DNA of 64,000 nt from Lysinibacillus antri (GCF_003977595.1 NZ_RYYR01000009.1:100110-164109); one strand, 5' to 3'. Positions 34,736-44,264 are shown, counted from the first letter of the stretch. The notes: generated by a model not told the origin, from the sequence alone. Translations and numbers: made by a program.

Positions 34736-35530
34736 ATGCAACTACACCAACATTCAATTTCTGAAACAATTTCTAAAAGGTACTTTCAAGAAATTGATAG
34801 CATAAACCAATATAACGGGATTGAGGATTTTTTTAATATTGAATCCAAGCTGTTATTTGAGATCTTTCACTTAGAGGCAACAAAAGCGAAAAAATCATTA
34901 CATGAAATTATTGATATTCTTTCAATACGTTTCGGTAAACAGGTAATTAAAGTAGTACGTAATTATTTTGTAATTTTATCGTCAATTGTTGCTCGTAAGT
35001 TATTAGATAACCAAGTACCTTCTAAGAAAGCGTTTGCGTTTAATTTGGCTTGTGCTGATATGATTGAAAATAAGATGAAGGATGCAGAATTCATCCAGTT
35101 TGCGGATGACTTAGTAGACTTTTACGTTTATTTTATTGCAGACCGTAAACAACCTACATTCCGCCATCAAACAGTAAATAAAGTAATTATGTACATAAAC
35201 GATGAACTTGAAAATGATCTAACAGTAGAGAGCATCGCGCAAAAATTCCATATAAGTACTAGTCATCTTTCTCGTATATTTAGAGAACATGTTGGGATCA
35301 CTCTAGTAGAGTATTTAAACGTGCGCAGAGTTGAAGAATCTCAATATTATTTAAGACATACAAACAAAAGTATTACATCCATTTCGGAACAATTCCATTT
35401 TTGTAACCAAAGTTATTTCACAAGAATATTTAAGAAGTATACAGGCGTTACACCGAAACATTTCAGAGATGAATTACATCATGAGTTTTATCGATTTGAA
35501 ATTCCAGAAATTGATTTAGAAAAAGTATAG
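34736..35530 (+). CDS. AraC-family transcriptional regulator
   Basis: The 264-residue product has two AraC helix-turn-helix motifs in the last 100 residues (LTVESIAQKFHISTSHLSRI, and ITSISEQFHFCNQSYFTRIF followed by the GVTPKHFR signature). The N-terminal ~150 residues are all-helical and show no cupin or receiver domain, so the inducing signal is unknown. The start follows GAAAGATGGGA. It is alone, flanked upstream by a long noncoding region and downstream by a terminator. Confidence 0.9.
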   Translation: MQLHQHSISETISKRYFQEIDSINQYNGIEDFFNIESKLLFEIFHLEATKAKKSLHEIIDILSIRFGKQVIKVVRNYFVILSSIVARKLLDNQVPSKKAFAFNLACADMIENKMKDAEFIQFADDLVDFYVYFIADRKQPTFRHQTVNKVIMYINDELENDLTVESIAQKFHISTSHLSRIFREHVGITLVEYLNVRRVEESQYYLRHTNKSITSISEQFHFCNQSYFTRIFKKYTGVTPKHFRDELHHEFYRFEIPEIDLEKV

Positions 35531-35543
35531 GCAAAAATTCGAT

Positions 35544-35580
35544 ACAGTTGGCAAGGAATTGCCAGCTGTATTTCATTTCA
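35544..35580 (+). terminator. AraC gene terminator
   Basis: ACAGTTGGCAA pairs with TTGCCAGCTGT with one G-T pair and a four-base loop, followed by a T-rich tract. Confidence 0.8.
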
Positions 35581-35676
35581 GAAGAAGTTTAAGTGTATAT
35601 AATGGCATCTGCTAATTGATATTCACATTTCCTTTACTGTATACTTCGACTTAGAAACTGTTTAGTAGGTGGAAAA

Positions 35677-36441
35677 ATGAAAAAGCTACAACTCTTTTCA
35701 ATGTTAGGTCTAATGGTGCTTGTGCTCTCAGGATGCCAAGCGGTTGAAAATCAAGAAGGATTTTTTTATGGTACATTTGTTAAACCAATGGACTGGCTAC
35801 TAGATTCATTAGGTAATAACATATTTAACGGAAGTTATGGTTTAGCAATTATTGCAATTACAGTGTTTATACGATTGATTTTAATGCCGTTTATGTTAAA
35901 AAACTATCGCCAACAATCGAGAATGAAAGCAAAAATGGATGTTGTTAAACCGAAAATGGACGAGATCCAACAACGATTGAAGGAAGCAAAGACAAAAGAA
36001 GAACAAATGGCTATTCAGCAAGAGATGCTAACGCTATATCGTGAAAATGGGATTAATCCACTGAATATGGGATGTTTACCAATTGTTATTCAAACGCCAA
36101 TTATCATGGGGTTATATTTTGCCATCCTTTACTCAGGGGATGTTAAAAGCCATGAATTTTTATGGTTTAATTTAGGCTCTCCTGATATTATAATGACGGC
36201 TATCGCAGGTATTGTTTATTTCATTCAAGCAAAAGTTTCGTTATGGACAGTTCCAGAAGCTCAAAAAGCGCAAATGAAATTAATGATTTACATTTCGCCA
36301 ATTATGATTGTGTTCATTTCCTTCTCGTCTATGGCGGCACTTCCACTTTATTGGTCAGTGAGTGGTTTGTTACTTATTGCGCAAACTTATATTGGACGAA
36401 AATATTACTCAGAACATCCAGAAGCGAGTCAATCAAAATAA
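35677..36441 (+). CDS. yidC: membrane protein insertase YidC/OxaA (lipoprotein form)
   Basis: The 254-residue product is a Gram-positive YidC: a lipoprotein signal (LVLSGC, lipidated Cys20), then five transmembrane segments with GLAIIAITVFIRLILMPFML carrying the conserved groove arginine, a basic helical hairpin (MKAKMDVVKPKMDEIQQRL) and NPLNMGCLPIVIQTPI. It inserts membrane proteins alone or with SecYEG. It is not beside rnpA/jag at oriC, so it probably corresponds to YqjG (YidC2), which is an inference from position. The start lies after GTAGGTGG. Confidence 0.93.
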   Translation: MKKLQLFSMLGLMVLVLSGCQAVENQEGFFYGTFVKPMDWLLDSLGNNIFNGSYGLAIIAITVFIRLILMPFMLKNYRQQSRMKAKMDVVKPKMDEIQQRLKEAKTKEEQMAIQQEMLTLYRENGINPLNMGCLPIVIQTPIIMGLYFAILYSGDVKSHEFLWFNLGSPDIIMTAIAGIVYFIQAKVSLWTVPEAQKAQMKLMIYISPIMIVFISFSSMAALPLYWSVSGLLLIAQTYIGRKYYSEHPEASQSK

Positions 36442-36457
36442 TAAAACGGACAATACG

Positions 36458-36484
36458 CCGAGGTCGAATGTGCCTCGGTTTTTC
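36458..36484 (+). terminator. yidC terminator
   Basis: CCGAGG pairs with CCTCGG over a nine-base loop, followed by TTTTT. Confidence 0.8.
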
Positions 36485-36615
36485 TTATTGCCTTTTGGTT
36501 GGTGTAGCATACAGAATTTTTGAGAATATTAGTCGAAAATTGAATGGATAAATAAAGCGAAATAAATTAAAGAATGCTAAAATAAAAGCATTGTATAGGA
36601 AAGAGGCAATGTGGC

Positions 36616-37461
36616 ATGAAGCGATCTAAATATCTCGATAATCAAAAAAAATCAAACAAAGGTAAGTTCATCTTTGGAGGAATTGTTGTAGTAATTATCC
36701 TCGTAGTTATTTATTTTTTAGTAAGCGGTAATAATACTTCTGAAAGCAGTAAAGACGAACCTGAACAAACATCTGAGCCAAAAACAGAAGAACCGTCTGA
36801 AGGTGAAGAAAACGTGCAGGAAGATCCAAAGGAAAACGTAGAAAATCCGAGTGTCTCAACCGAGGAACCAAAAGGAAATGCAGTACCAAATGAAGGGGTA
36901 ACAAATGGTGGCTACATCGAAGGACAATCTTTACCGACCGAGCCAACATATGTGAATAACGTGTTAATTGCAAATAAAAAATATCCACTTCCACGCGACT
37001 TTGACCCTGGGGAAGATCCAACGGCACGTACAGCATTCGATCAAATGGCACAAGATGCAAGAACGGCTGGTTTTGAAATAGTTGCTTTTAGTACATATCG
37101 TTCCTATGAGTATCAAGAAACTATCTATAATAATTACGTAAGTCGTGATGGAAAAGAAAATGCAGATCGCTATAGTGCAAGACCTGGTTACTCAGAACAT
37201 CAAACCGGTTTAGCATTTGATATCGGAGAAAAAGATAAAAAAGATTTGTGGTTAACAGAACAATTTGGCGAGACTCCGGCGGGTAAATGGCTTGCTGATA
37301 ATGCACATAAATATGGGTTTATTTTACGATATCCAAAAGGCAAAGAAGCCATTACAGGGTATATGTATGAGTCATGGCATTTCCGTTATTTAGGCGTCGA
37401 TTTAGCTACAGAAGTAAAAGCATCCAATTTAACATTAGAAGAATATTTAAAGATACAATAA
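36616..37461 (+). CDS. VanY-type D-Ala-D-Ala carboxypeptidase (M15B)
   Basis: The 281-residue product has a cytoplasmic basic N-terminus, one membrane span (about 18-36), an acidic low-complexity linker rich in Glu, Pro and Ser (40-95) and a VanY/DdcY zinc peptidase domain. The zinc ligands are in SEHQTGLAFD (193-202) and WHFRY near residue 255. It trims the terminal D-Ala of peptidoglycan stems at the outer membrane face. RBS AGAGGCAATG is modest. Not associated with vancomycin resistance genes here. Confidence 0.92.
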   Translation: MKRSKYLDNQKKSNKGKFIFGGIVVVIILVVIYFLVSGNNTSESSKDEPEQTSEPKTEEPSEGEENVQEDPKENVENPSVSTEEPKGNAVPNEGVTNGGYIEGQSLPTEPTYVNNVLIANKKYPLPRDFDPGEDPTARTAFDQMAQDARTAGFEIVAFSTYRSYEYQETIYNNYVSRDGKENADRYSARPGYSEHQTGLAFDIGEKDKKDLWLTEQFGETPAGKWLADNAHKYGFILRYPKGKEAITGYMYESWHFRYLGVDLATEVKASNLTLEEYLKIQ

Positions 37462-37497
37462 AAGGATGGTGTGCATTTTTGCACACCATCCTTTTTC
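37461..37497 (+). terminator. VanY gene terminator
   Basis: AAAGGATGGTGTGC and GCACACCATCCTTT form a 14-base perfect stem with a six-base loop and T-tract. Confidence 0.92.
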
Positions 37498-37537
37498 TAA
37501 AAAAGATAAGAAAGTATAAAATTTTAGACTTAGGACA

Positions 37538-37584
37538 GTGTCTAGTTTCAGCGCCCTAGTCCCTCGGAAACTTCCACTTTTCTT
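37538..37584 (+). repeat. fragment of the dispersed hairpin repeat (left end)
   Basis: GTGTCTAGTTTCAGCGCCCT then CCCTCGGAAACTTCCACTTT resembles the left end of the copy at 3753 (GTGTCTAGCTACAGCGGCTA, then CTCGAAAACTTCAACTTT). It runs to the cls stop codon, so the last bases of cls may derive from it. Confidence 0.6.
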
Positions 37585-39040
37585 ACAAAATTGGTGTTAG
37601 TAATCGGGATATAGATTCTTTAAACTTAATGAGTCCAGAACGATTTTCATATTTTTCTGTCGTTAATTCTGTACAATCTTGAATATCCTTTTCAAAAACT
37701 TCTGCTAACTCATGAGAAATGAATGGATCGTAAATAAACGCATTGACCTCAAAATTTAAACTAAAGCTTCGTACATCAATATTAGCTGTACCTACAGTAG
37801 AGGCTTCATCGTCAATAACAATTGTTTTTGCATGAATGAATCCTTTTTCATAAATATAAATTCGTGCCCCTGCTTTTAGTAACTGACCAACATAAGAATA
37901 AGTTGCCCAATAGACAAACATATGATCAGGTTTATTAGGAACCATGATACGAACATCGATACCAGATAGGGCAGCAATTTCAATAGCCGTTAAAAAGCTA
38001 TTATCAGGAATAAAATAAGGGGTTTGAATATAAATATATCGCTTTGCATTCATCAATAATTTTAAATAGCCATTTTTAATGGTAGGCCATTCTGTATCAG
38101 GACCACTCGATACAATTTGCATTGCTACATTCCCTTTTTTAGGGATAGCAGGAAAGTAGCTTTCCGAGTAGTCAATATTATTTTCACTCGCTTGGTTCCA
38201 ATCAAGCAAAAATCGCGTTTGTAGAGGGTGTACAGAACTTCCTTCAACTCGAATATGTGTATCTCGCCAGTAACCGAACTTTTTATTTAACCCTAAATAT
38301 TCATCTCCTACATTAAAGCCACCAATATAACCAATTCTTCCATCAATCACAACGATTTTACGATGATTTCTAAAATTTAAACGAGGATTCAGTAATGGAA
38401 GAATAGACGGAAAGAATACTTCTACCTCTCCCCCTAAATTTTGTAGCTCCTTAAAGTGCCTTTTCTTTAACCCACGAGAACCCATTTCATCATAAAGTAC
38501 GCGAATTTTCACGCCTTGTTTTGCTTTTTTCTTCAGAATGGAGTAAATTCGGTCCCCAAGGTTATCGAGTTTGAAAATATAGTACTGAATGTGAACATGA
38601 TCTTTCGCGTTTGAAATATCTTCAATCAATGCTTCGAACTTTTTTGTACCATCGTCAAAAATTTGCACGTCGTTATCTTGCGTAAGAACAGCATCACTTG
38701 TACTTAAATTCATGTGAATGAGGCTTTTGTACTTTTCTACTGTATCTGTATTAAAATCCAACGTGTTATTATCCAATGCTTCAATCTGGTAACAAATTAA
38801 CTTATCAATGCCGATATCTTTTTGTCCTTCCCATCGAAAAAGATGTTTTTTTCGCATTTGTCTACCTAATAACAGATAAAGGATGAAGCCGAAAAGTGGA
38901 ATGAAAAATAAAACGAGAATCCAAGCCCAAGTGGAAGAAGGGTCTTTGCGTTCTAAAAAGATAACAGTAATTGCGAAAATAATATTTAAAATTAGGATCA
39001 TTATCGGGAAAAAAGTTATGGTACCAAACAAGAGGTTCAT
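37583..39040 (-). CDS. cls: cardiolipin synthase
   Basis: The 485-residue product is a phospholipase D-type cardiolipin synthase that joins two phosphatidylglycerol molecules. There are two N-terminal membrane spans (about 8-30 and 38-58) and two HKD motifs, HRKIVVID (226-233) and HAKTIVID (403-410), both intact. Length and layout match B. subtilis ClsA. The ribosome site is AGGTG. No terminator is visible at its 3' end, which abuts a repeat fragment and faces the VanY terminator. Confidence 0.94.
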   Translation of the reverse strand: MNLLFGTITFFPIMILILNIIFAITVIFLERKDPSSTWAWILVLFFIPLFGFILYLLLGRQMRKKHLFRWEGQKDIGIDKLICYQIEALDNNTLDFNTDTVEKYKSLIHMNLSTSDAVLTQDNDVQIFDDGTKKFEALIEDISNAKDHVHIQYYIFKLDNLGDRIYSILKKKAKQGVKIRVLYDEMGSRGLKKRHFKELQNLGGEVEVFFPSILPLLNPRLNFRNHRKIVVIDGRIGYIGGFNVGDEYLGLNKKFGYWRDTHIRVEGSSVHPLQTRFLLDWNQASENNIDYSESYFPAIPKKGNVAMQIVSSGPDTEWPTIKNGYLKLLMNAKRYIYIQTPYFIPDNSFLTAIEIAALSGIDVRIMVPNKPDHMFVYWATYSYVGQLLKAGARIYIYEKGFIHAKTIVIDDEASTVGTANIDVRSFSLNFEVNAFIYDPFISHELAEVFEKDIQDCTELTTEKYENRSGLIKFKESISRLLTPIL

Positions 39041-39115
39041 TGAAATGCACCTACTTTGATTTAATTAAGTATATTATAGCGTATATAAATGTTGGAAAGT
39101 AAATATTTACATTAC

Positions 39116-39925
39116 TTAATACTGCTCTGCATGGAAATAGACTTCAGTAAAATCCAATTTCATTAACTTTTCTCGATTAATAAAAACCTTTATGATCCCA
39201 GTATCTCCATAAACAATGCCTTGTTCATCATTTGTAACAATTTGTAGTAGTAAAGTGTCAAACCTTTTTAAAAATTCAGAATTTGTTCTTGAATCTTCTT
39301 CAATAAAATAAGGATATCCCCCGATTTTATGTTCAGCGCCTAAATAGGTTTCAAAATATAAATCTTCTAATGTCTGTTCATCATCACTAATGTGCCCATA
39401 ATCGGAGAGTGGAAATCCTAAATATTGCTTAAGGCGATAATCGGTAGCAGTCACAGGTTCCATATGATCTGAAAAAATTAGTCCCATTTCATTTTGAATA
39501 GGAAAGTCGCTTCCTAAGTTACTTAAATAAGAGAAGTCTTGAACAAGTTCTCCTTCCGGCAATATGCTTGGGTAGTAACGTATTTTAAATTCTTGTTGAA
39601 AATATAATTCTTTTACTTGAGCTTCAGGAAAACAGAGGTCTTTTGAAATAAATATTTGTAGTATACCTTTTTCCGGGAACGGCGGTAGAAATATTGAATC
39701 ACTAAAATTGATTTGTGCTAATAAGTGCATATAATTTCCTTTTAAATCTTTTGGATGTACATGAGTTTTTGGTAAATAGGGGTATCCAGCAAATTTGCTT
39801 TCGGTAGGGGAAGTGATACGGCGGTAAGGCGTAATTAAAGTATTCTTTAATAGAGAGGGTACTAATTTGTCTCGAAAGCGTTCCATCTGATGAGGTAAAT
39901 TAATAAAATCTTTAGTTTCCACCAT
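39116..39925 (-). CDS. YwqG-family (DUF1963) protein
   Basis: The 269-residue product has the DUF1963/YwqG pattern: TESKFAGYPYLPKTHVHPKD near residue 48, LLAQINFSD, KGILQIFIS, IGGYPYFIEED and LLLQIVTNDE near the C-terminus. The family is widespread and its function unknown; some members sit in toxin-immunity clusters, but no such cluster is here. I chose the ATG at 39925 because GGAGG lies just before it; seven extra codons upstream are unlikely. Confidence 0.88.
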   Translation of the reverse strand: MVETKDFINLPHQMERFRDKLVPSLLKNTLITPYRRITSPTESKFAGYPYLPKTHVHPKDLKGNYMHLLAQINFSDSIFLPPFPEKGILQIFISKDLCFPEAQVKELYFQQEFKIRYYPSILPEGELVQDFSYLSNLGSDFPIQNEMGLIFSDHMEPVTATDYRLKQYLGFPLSDYGHISDDEQTLEDLYFETYLGAEHKIGGYPYFIEEDSRTNSEFLKRFDTLLLQIVTNDEQGIVYGDTGIIKVFINREKLMKLDFTEVYFHAEQY

Positions 39926-40054
39926 TATTCCTCCAACAAAGTACACTCACTTTATTATGATGATAAAGGAAAGTAACCTTTGTTCAATTTTGAATTACTT
40001 TACTATATTTTCCTCAAAAACTTTAGCAAATAAACGTCTGTAAAGAAAAATAAT

Positions 40055-40088
40055 AAAACATTGCGCATAGTAATATACGCAATGTTTT
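40055..40088 (-). terminator. MFS efflux gene terminator
   Basis: AAAACATTGCG and CGCAATGTTTT form an 11-base stem; T-rich sequence follows on the minus strand. Confidence 0.78.
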
Positions 40089-40090
40089 GG

Positions 40091-41257
40091 CTAATCATGT
40101 TCAATTCTTAAAGATTTCTTTGAATTTTTAAAAAGGAAAATGAATGCGATTGATAAAAGTGCAAGTGAAACGGCAACATAGTAAGTAATTGTTATATCCA
40201 CTTTAAATAACGAGGTGAAAAATAAAGGTCCAATGATTCTCCCTAAATTATCCATCGAATACGTTAAACCGGCTGCTGTCCCGTACTTCCCTCCAGATTC
40301 TTTTGAACTTAATGACACAACGCATGTTCTCGCTAAAGCATTTCCCGCAGTGAATACGCATAGAGCGAGTCCTGCAAATACTAGGTTTGAGGTTAAGGTC
40401 ATAAGTAAAAGTCCGATGGCGGTAACAATCTGTGCTCCAGTTAACCACTTTGTTTCAGTGCCATCTTTAATTTTGCGAACGACACCACCTTGAATGGCAG
40501 CATCGACAAATCCACTAAACATAAACAAAAATCCAAGTTGAAGCGGAGTAATGTTTATCTTTTCGATTTGGAATAATTGAAATGTCGCTTCTACACCAGC
40601 TAACGTAAACGTTACAAGGAATGAAAAGAAAAATAAATAGCGAACGCGATAGTGTAATAGATGGGATGCCCCTTCTGGAATAAATGAGCGTTTATTTGCT
40701 TCACCGAGACGCTCAGGTTCTTTTAAAACGGCTAGAGCATAAATGAATAGGGCCCCAATTAAAATTGCAGAAGTAATAAATGGGAGCTGCAAGTCAATAT
40801 GACCTAACAAGCCGCCAATTGCAGGACCAAAAATAAAACCGAGACCGATCGACATTCCCATAAAGCCCATGTACATATTCCGTGTTTCATTTGTGGACAT
40901 ATCACCAATAAATCCAGTAACAGATGTATACAGTGCCCCAGAGAACAATCCACCAATTACACGGGAAATATAAAGCATGAATAGGTTATTAATAAATAGG
41001 CTAAAAACAACAAAACTTAAACAAAAGCCGATTAGACCAATTAAAATTAACTGCTTTCTCCCGATTTTATCAGAGAGCTGTCCCCAAAGTGGTGCAGTAA
41101 AAAAGCTGGCGAGTGCATAGATTGTCAGCAGGCCACCAACATGTACTTCATCCCACCCTTGTTGAATAATCACCTCAGGTAACACGGGAATGATAATGCC
41201 GAACCCTAAATAAACTAAAAATTGGACGGACATTAATAGTAATAGCGCCTTTTTCAT
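40091..41257 (-). CDS. MFS multidrug-type efflux transporter (Bmr/NorA/TetA-like)
   Basis: The 388-residue product has 12 hydrophobic segments. Motif A is GQLSDKIGRKQLILIGLIGF and motif C is GLGFIFGPAIGGLLG in span five, the signature of drug:H+ antiporters. It most resembles the Bmr/NorA branch; the substrate range cannot be told from sequence. The ribosome site is weak (AAAGCAGGG). No dedicated regulator is adjacent. Confidence 0.85.
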   Translation of the reverse strand: MKKALLLLMSVQFLVYLGFGIIIPVLPEVIIQQGWDEVHVGGLLTIYALASFFTAPLWGQLSDKIGRKQLILIGLIGFCLSFVVFSLFINNLFMLYISRVIGGLFSGALYTSVTGFIGDMSTNETRNMYMGFMGMSIGLGFIFGPAIGGLLGHIDLQLPFITSAILIGALFIYALAVLKEPERLGEANKRSFIPEGASHLLHYRVRYLFFFSFLVTFTLAGVEATFQLFQIEKINITPLQLGFLFMFSGFVDAAIQGGVVRKIKDGTETKWLTGAQIVTAIGLLLMTLTSNLVFAGLALCVFTAGNALARTCVVSLSSKESGGKYGTAAGLTYSMDNLGRIIGPLFFTSLFKVDITITYYVAVSLALLSIAFIFLFKNSKKSLRIEHD

Positions 41258-41691
41258 GAAAACCCTGCTTTCTAGTTATTAAATTATGACAATTGTACCT
41301 TGAGTAAAACATATTAACAAGTTCTATAAAAAAGCGAAAGCGGCTGGTTCAGTTTTCGAAAATGTGAAATATTTGTTACAACGATTAACATATGGAAAAT
41401 TAGGGGATAGTAGTAGAAAGATAAAAGGGTAGAGGAATCGACTATTTATAGATTATAGGACCTTTACATAAGGAAGTATATGGACCATTGCAATTGTAGT
41501 CAGATCAAATAAATTAAAGTTGAGAAGCTTTTTGGTTGACATTTATAAAGTTGTAACATAATTGAAAAACATATTTACAATAAAACGTGTTATGATGAAC
41601 ATAAGTTAACTTGTCAGACCTCTTAAATAAATGAAACCTTTTTACTGTTCAATCGTTAAAAATTATATATAGCGGAAGGTTAGGTGGAAGC
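41258..41691. other. 434-base noncoding gap with a repeat fragment and a promoter
   Basis: AAAAGCGAAAGCGGCTGGTT (from 41332) followed by CAGTTTTCG resembles the end of the dispersed hairpin repeat. TTGACA-N15-CATAAT (41536-41562) may be the promoter for the small gene at 41692; the spacer is short. I see no open reading frame or other RNA in it. Confidence 0.45.
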
Positions 41692-41823
41692 ATGACGAAG
41701 GAAGTAGACTTAAAAAAGATCGTTATGAATTTATCGAAATTAGGTGTTACTGCAACTGTTACAAAGTCACGTCTTGAATTACTTAAAGTATTAACACCAC
41801 CAACACAAACTCCCCAAGTATAA
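41692..41823 (+). CDS. 43-residue Lmo0850-family-like small protein
   Basis: ATG at 41692 follows AGGTGG with good spacing and opens 43 codons. The product begins MTKEVDLKKIVMNLSKLGVT and continues with TKSRLELLKVLTPP, a soluble helical pattern like the short Lmo0850 family of Firmicutes, as I recall it. It has its own terminator shared with rodA. Function unknown. The gene is too short for usual ORF cut-offs but has clear translation and termination signals. Confidence 0.78.
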   Translation: MTKEVDLKKIVMNLSKLGVTATVTKSRLELLKVLTPPTQTPQV

Positions 41824-41859
41824 AGATAAATATAGTACCTAAACATTTTTGTTATAAAA

Positions 41860-41896
41860 AAATCCCTGGCTAATTTGTTAGCCGGGGATTTTTATT
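41860..41896. terminator. bidirectional terminator, small gene / rodA
   Basis: AAATCCCTGGCTAA and TTAGCCGGGGATTT form a 14-base stem with a G-T pair; T-rich on the plus side, A-rich upstream gives T-run on the minus side. Confidence 0.87.
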
Positions 41897-41918
41897 TATA
41901 TAGCGTGCTTCGCCTTTT

Positions 41919-43112
41919 TTATAAATCGTCATCGTCATTTGCGGAGAACATGTATGTTCGATAATGGAATTTCATACTAAATACTAATCCAATCGCAAGG
42001 GCGTTACCCATTAATGAACTCCCACCGTAACTCAAGAACGGAAGGGGAATCCCTGTAATTGGCAGTAGTTGAATCGTCATACCAATATTTTCAAATACGT
42101 GGAATGTAATCATAGCGATAATTCCTGCACAAACATAAGTACAAAATGGATCTTTTAATGTTAGGGTAGTTTTCGTTAAATGATAAATTAATAAGAAATA
42201 TAAACAAATTACAAAACTAGCACCAATGAATCCCCATTCCTCACCTATTACAGTGAAAATAAAATCGGTATGGTTTTCTGCTACATAAACTTCACGATCT
42301 AAATAACCTTTTCCGAAGATTTCCCCTGAACCTATCGCGTTTAAGGAAGTGATCAAATGGTATCCCCAGTCACCTGAATACGAGTAAGGGTCCAACCAGG
42401 AATAAATACGGGCAAACTGATAGGGACTAAAACCAAACTTCTCTTCTAAAAAATCCTGCATGTATATGGCCATCCATAAAAGAGATCCACCAACTGTAAC
42501 ACCTACTGTAAATACAGGAAGAATAATTCGCCAAGATATTCCTGCAACAATAACTAATGCGGCAGTAATGGCTAAAAATACTAAGGATGAACCTAAATCA
42601 GGTTGGGTCATGATAAAAGCTAAAGGAACCATAAGAGTAATACCAATTTTACCCAATAAAATAAAATCCGTTTTGATTGTCTTAATGGAGTATTGTTCAT
42701 GATGTTTACTAATTAACTTTGCAAGAGCTAGAATGAAAAATGTCTTCATGAACTCAGAGGGTTGGATATTTCCGATTGGTAAATGATACCAGCTTTTTGC
42801 TCCGTTTATCGGCTCGCCTATTTGACCTTTGCCTTCAGGTAAAAAGATAAGGATAAGTAAAAGCAATATTCCAAAGGCGTATAAATACCACGACATTTTT
42901 TTATATTGCTCCGGTTCAAAGTACATGACAAATGCTACGATAAAAGCTCCAATGACATACCATTGAAGTTGTTTAATAACAAAGTTTGTTAAACCATACT
43001 GACCTGTTGTTTGGGCAGAGGAAATGGCTAGCAAACTGACGATTAAAAAGATTAACAATATAAAAGCAAGCTTCCAATCAAATCGGCCTGCAAAATTTCG
43101 GTTAGTTTCCAT
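41919..43112 (-). CDS. rodA: peptidoglycan glycosyltransferase, RodA/FtsW (SEDS) family
   Basis: The product (397 residues) is a SEDS protein with about ten membrane spans. RodA-type landmarks are NGAKSWYHLPIGNIQPSEFM near residue 104, FIMTQPDLGSSLVF, SLNAIGSGEIFGKGYL, the catalytic-region ENHTDFIFTVIGEEWGF and PLPFLSYGGSSL. It polymerises lipid II during side-wall growth with a class B PBP. ATG at 43112 lies seven bases after AGGTG; the GTG three codons earlier overlaps that site. No mreBCD nearby. Confidence 0.92.
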   Translation of the reverse strand: METNRNFAGRFDWKLAFILLIFLIVSLLAISSAQTTGQYGLTNFVIKQLQWYVIGAFIVAFVMYFEPEQYKKMSWYLYAFGILLLLILIFLPEGKGQIGEPINGAKSWYHLPIGNIQPSEFMKTFFILALAKLISKHHEQYSIKTIKTDFILLGKIGITLMVPLAFIMTQPDLGSSLVFLAITAALVIVAGISWRIILPVFTVGVTVGGSLLWMAIYMQDFLEEKFGFSPYQFARIYSWLDPYSYSGDWGYHLITSLNAIGSGEIFGKGYLDREVYVAENHTDFIFTVIGEEWGFIGASFVICLYFLLIYHLTKTTLTLKDPFCTYVCAGIIAMITFHVFENIGMTIQLLPITGIPLPFLSYGGSSLMGNALAIGLVFSMKFHYRTYMFSANDDDDL

Positions 43113-43420
43113 TATTTTCACCTATTTAAACTTTTAATAAGTTTTAAATTTCATCTTTTCTTTTGCACTTTTTACTTTAACATAACTACATAAAAAAGGG
43201 CACTTTCGATTATGTACACTTCTTTTCTTTTATTTAAACAACAAGAGATACTTTAACTAGTAATCAGCCAATTATCAACATCAAATTTGGTCATGATTAA
43301 AAAATTTGATTTCCCTATGATCTCTCGCATAATTGTAACGAAAAGGGAAATGAAAATGTTTCAAAAAAACAGTTTACATCATATAATAACAATTGTATTG
43401 AACAATTGGAGTGTGATCGT
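43113..43420. other. 308-base gap upstream of rodA and a hypothetical gene
   Basis: ATCAAATTT (43280-43288) and AAATTTGAT (43302-43310) form a perfect nine-base inverted repeat with a 13-base gap, in the divergent promoter region of both genes. TTTACA-N17-TATTGA (about 43374-43402) may be the plus-strand promoter. Nothing else was recognised. Confidence 0.45.
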
Positions 43421-44170
43421 ATGGCAAAAAAACAAAAAACTGCTGAAGACTTTATTCATCACATCTACATACATATGAATGACGTCGAGCATTTCGTAAT
43501 TTTTAGTGGCTTGTCTCTAAAGCAGTTTATTAATGCGGTCGAACCAATAAAAAATCTATTGCTACTAAAACATGATTACGATGACGGCTTATTCAATATG
43601 CATACACAATTTGACTTTGTGCCAAATGAAGATTTGAATAAATTTGTAAAGGAAATGGTGGACTCTAAAAAAGATTTGTGTTGGATAGACTTTGAAAATG
43701 AAAAACAATTAAACCTTTTAACACCTTATGAACAAGGGGAATTACTTTATTTAGGTCATAAAAAAGAACCGATACAATCACCATTCTTCTCCAAATTGCA
43801 AAATAAGTACGTATTTTACAGTTCTATTAATGACAAAATGACGAAACTATATTTTCGTTTTTTAAATGATACAGAAACGATCATATCAAATGTTTTGAAT
43901 ACATTAATTAAAGAGAAAGAAGGAAATGGTAGCTTTTGGCGGAGAAAATCAAAAGATTCTATTCCGCAAATCGATCCGATTATATTAAAGGCTTATCGAC
44001 CTTTTACAAAAGAAGGGGTGCTTTTATCCTTGTATAAGATGGAAAAACCAAACAACTGCTACGGTATCGAACTACGTACACTTTCTGACTATGAATATCC
44101 AGATGAAGTTTGGGATGATTTAGATCTCATTTTAAAACAAAGCTATGATGAACTTATAAAAATTTCTTAA
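43421..44170 (+). CDS. hypothetical protein (249 residues)
   Basis: The product is a soluble, charged protein I do not recognise. It starts MAKKQKTAEDFIHHIYIHMN; middle landmarks are CWIDFENEKQLNLLTPYEQG and LLYLGHKKEPIQSPFFSKLQ. There are no membrane segments, signal peptide or evident catalytic motif. The ATG at 43421 follows GGAGTG. It sits upstream of ddl-murF with its own hairpin, so no shared operon is implied. Confidence 0.65.
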   Translation: MAKKQKTAEDFIHHIYIHMNDVEHFVIFSGLSLKQFINAVEPIKNLLLLKHDYDDGLFNMHTQFDFVPNEDLNKFVKEMVDSKKDLCWIDFENEKQLNLLTPYEQGELLYLGHKKEPIQSPFFSKLQNKYVFYSSINDKMTKLYFRFLNDTETIISNVLNTLIKEKEGNGSFWRRKSKDSIPQIDPIILKAYRPFTKEGVLLSLYKMEKPNNCYGIELRTLSDYEYPDEVWDDLDLILKQSYDELIKIS

Positions 44171-44171
44171 A

Positions 44172-44210
44172 CTTTCTGTCACTGTTTCGTTATAGACAGG
44201 GAGTTTTTTT
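44172..44210 (+). terminator. hypothetical gene terminator
   Basis: CTTTCTGTC pairs with GACAGGGAG using two G-T pairs, followed by seven T residues. Confidence 0.7.
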
Positions 44211-44264
44211 CACTTTAGTGCATTTAAGGTATGGAAGTATAGTGCATTTGTTTATTTGTATTGT

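Noticed and set aside
37461..37497. Shared terminator for cls on the minus strand
   Set aside because: The hairpin lies about 90 bases beyond the cls stop; possible, but the intervening repeat makes the assignment unsafe.
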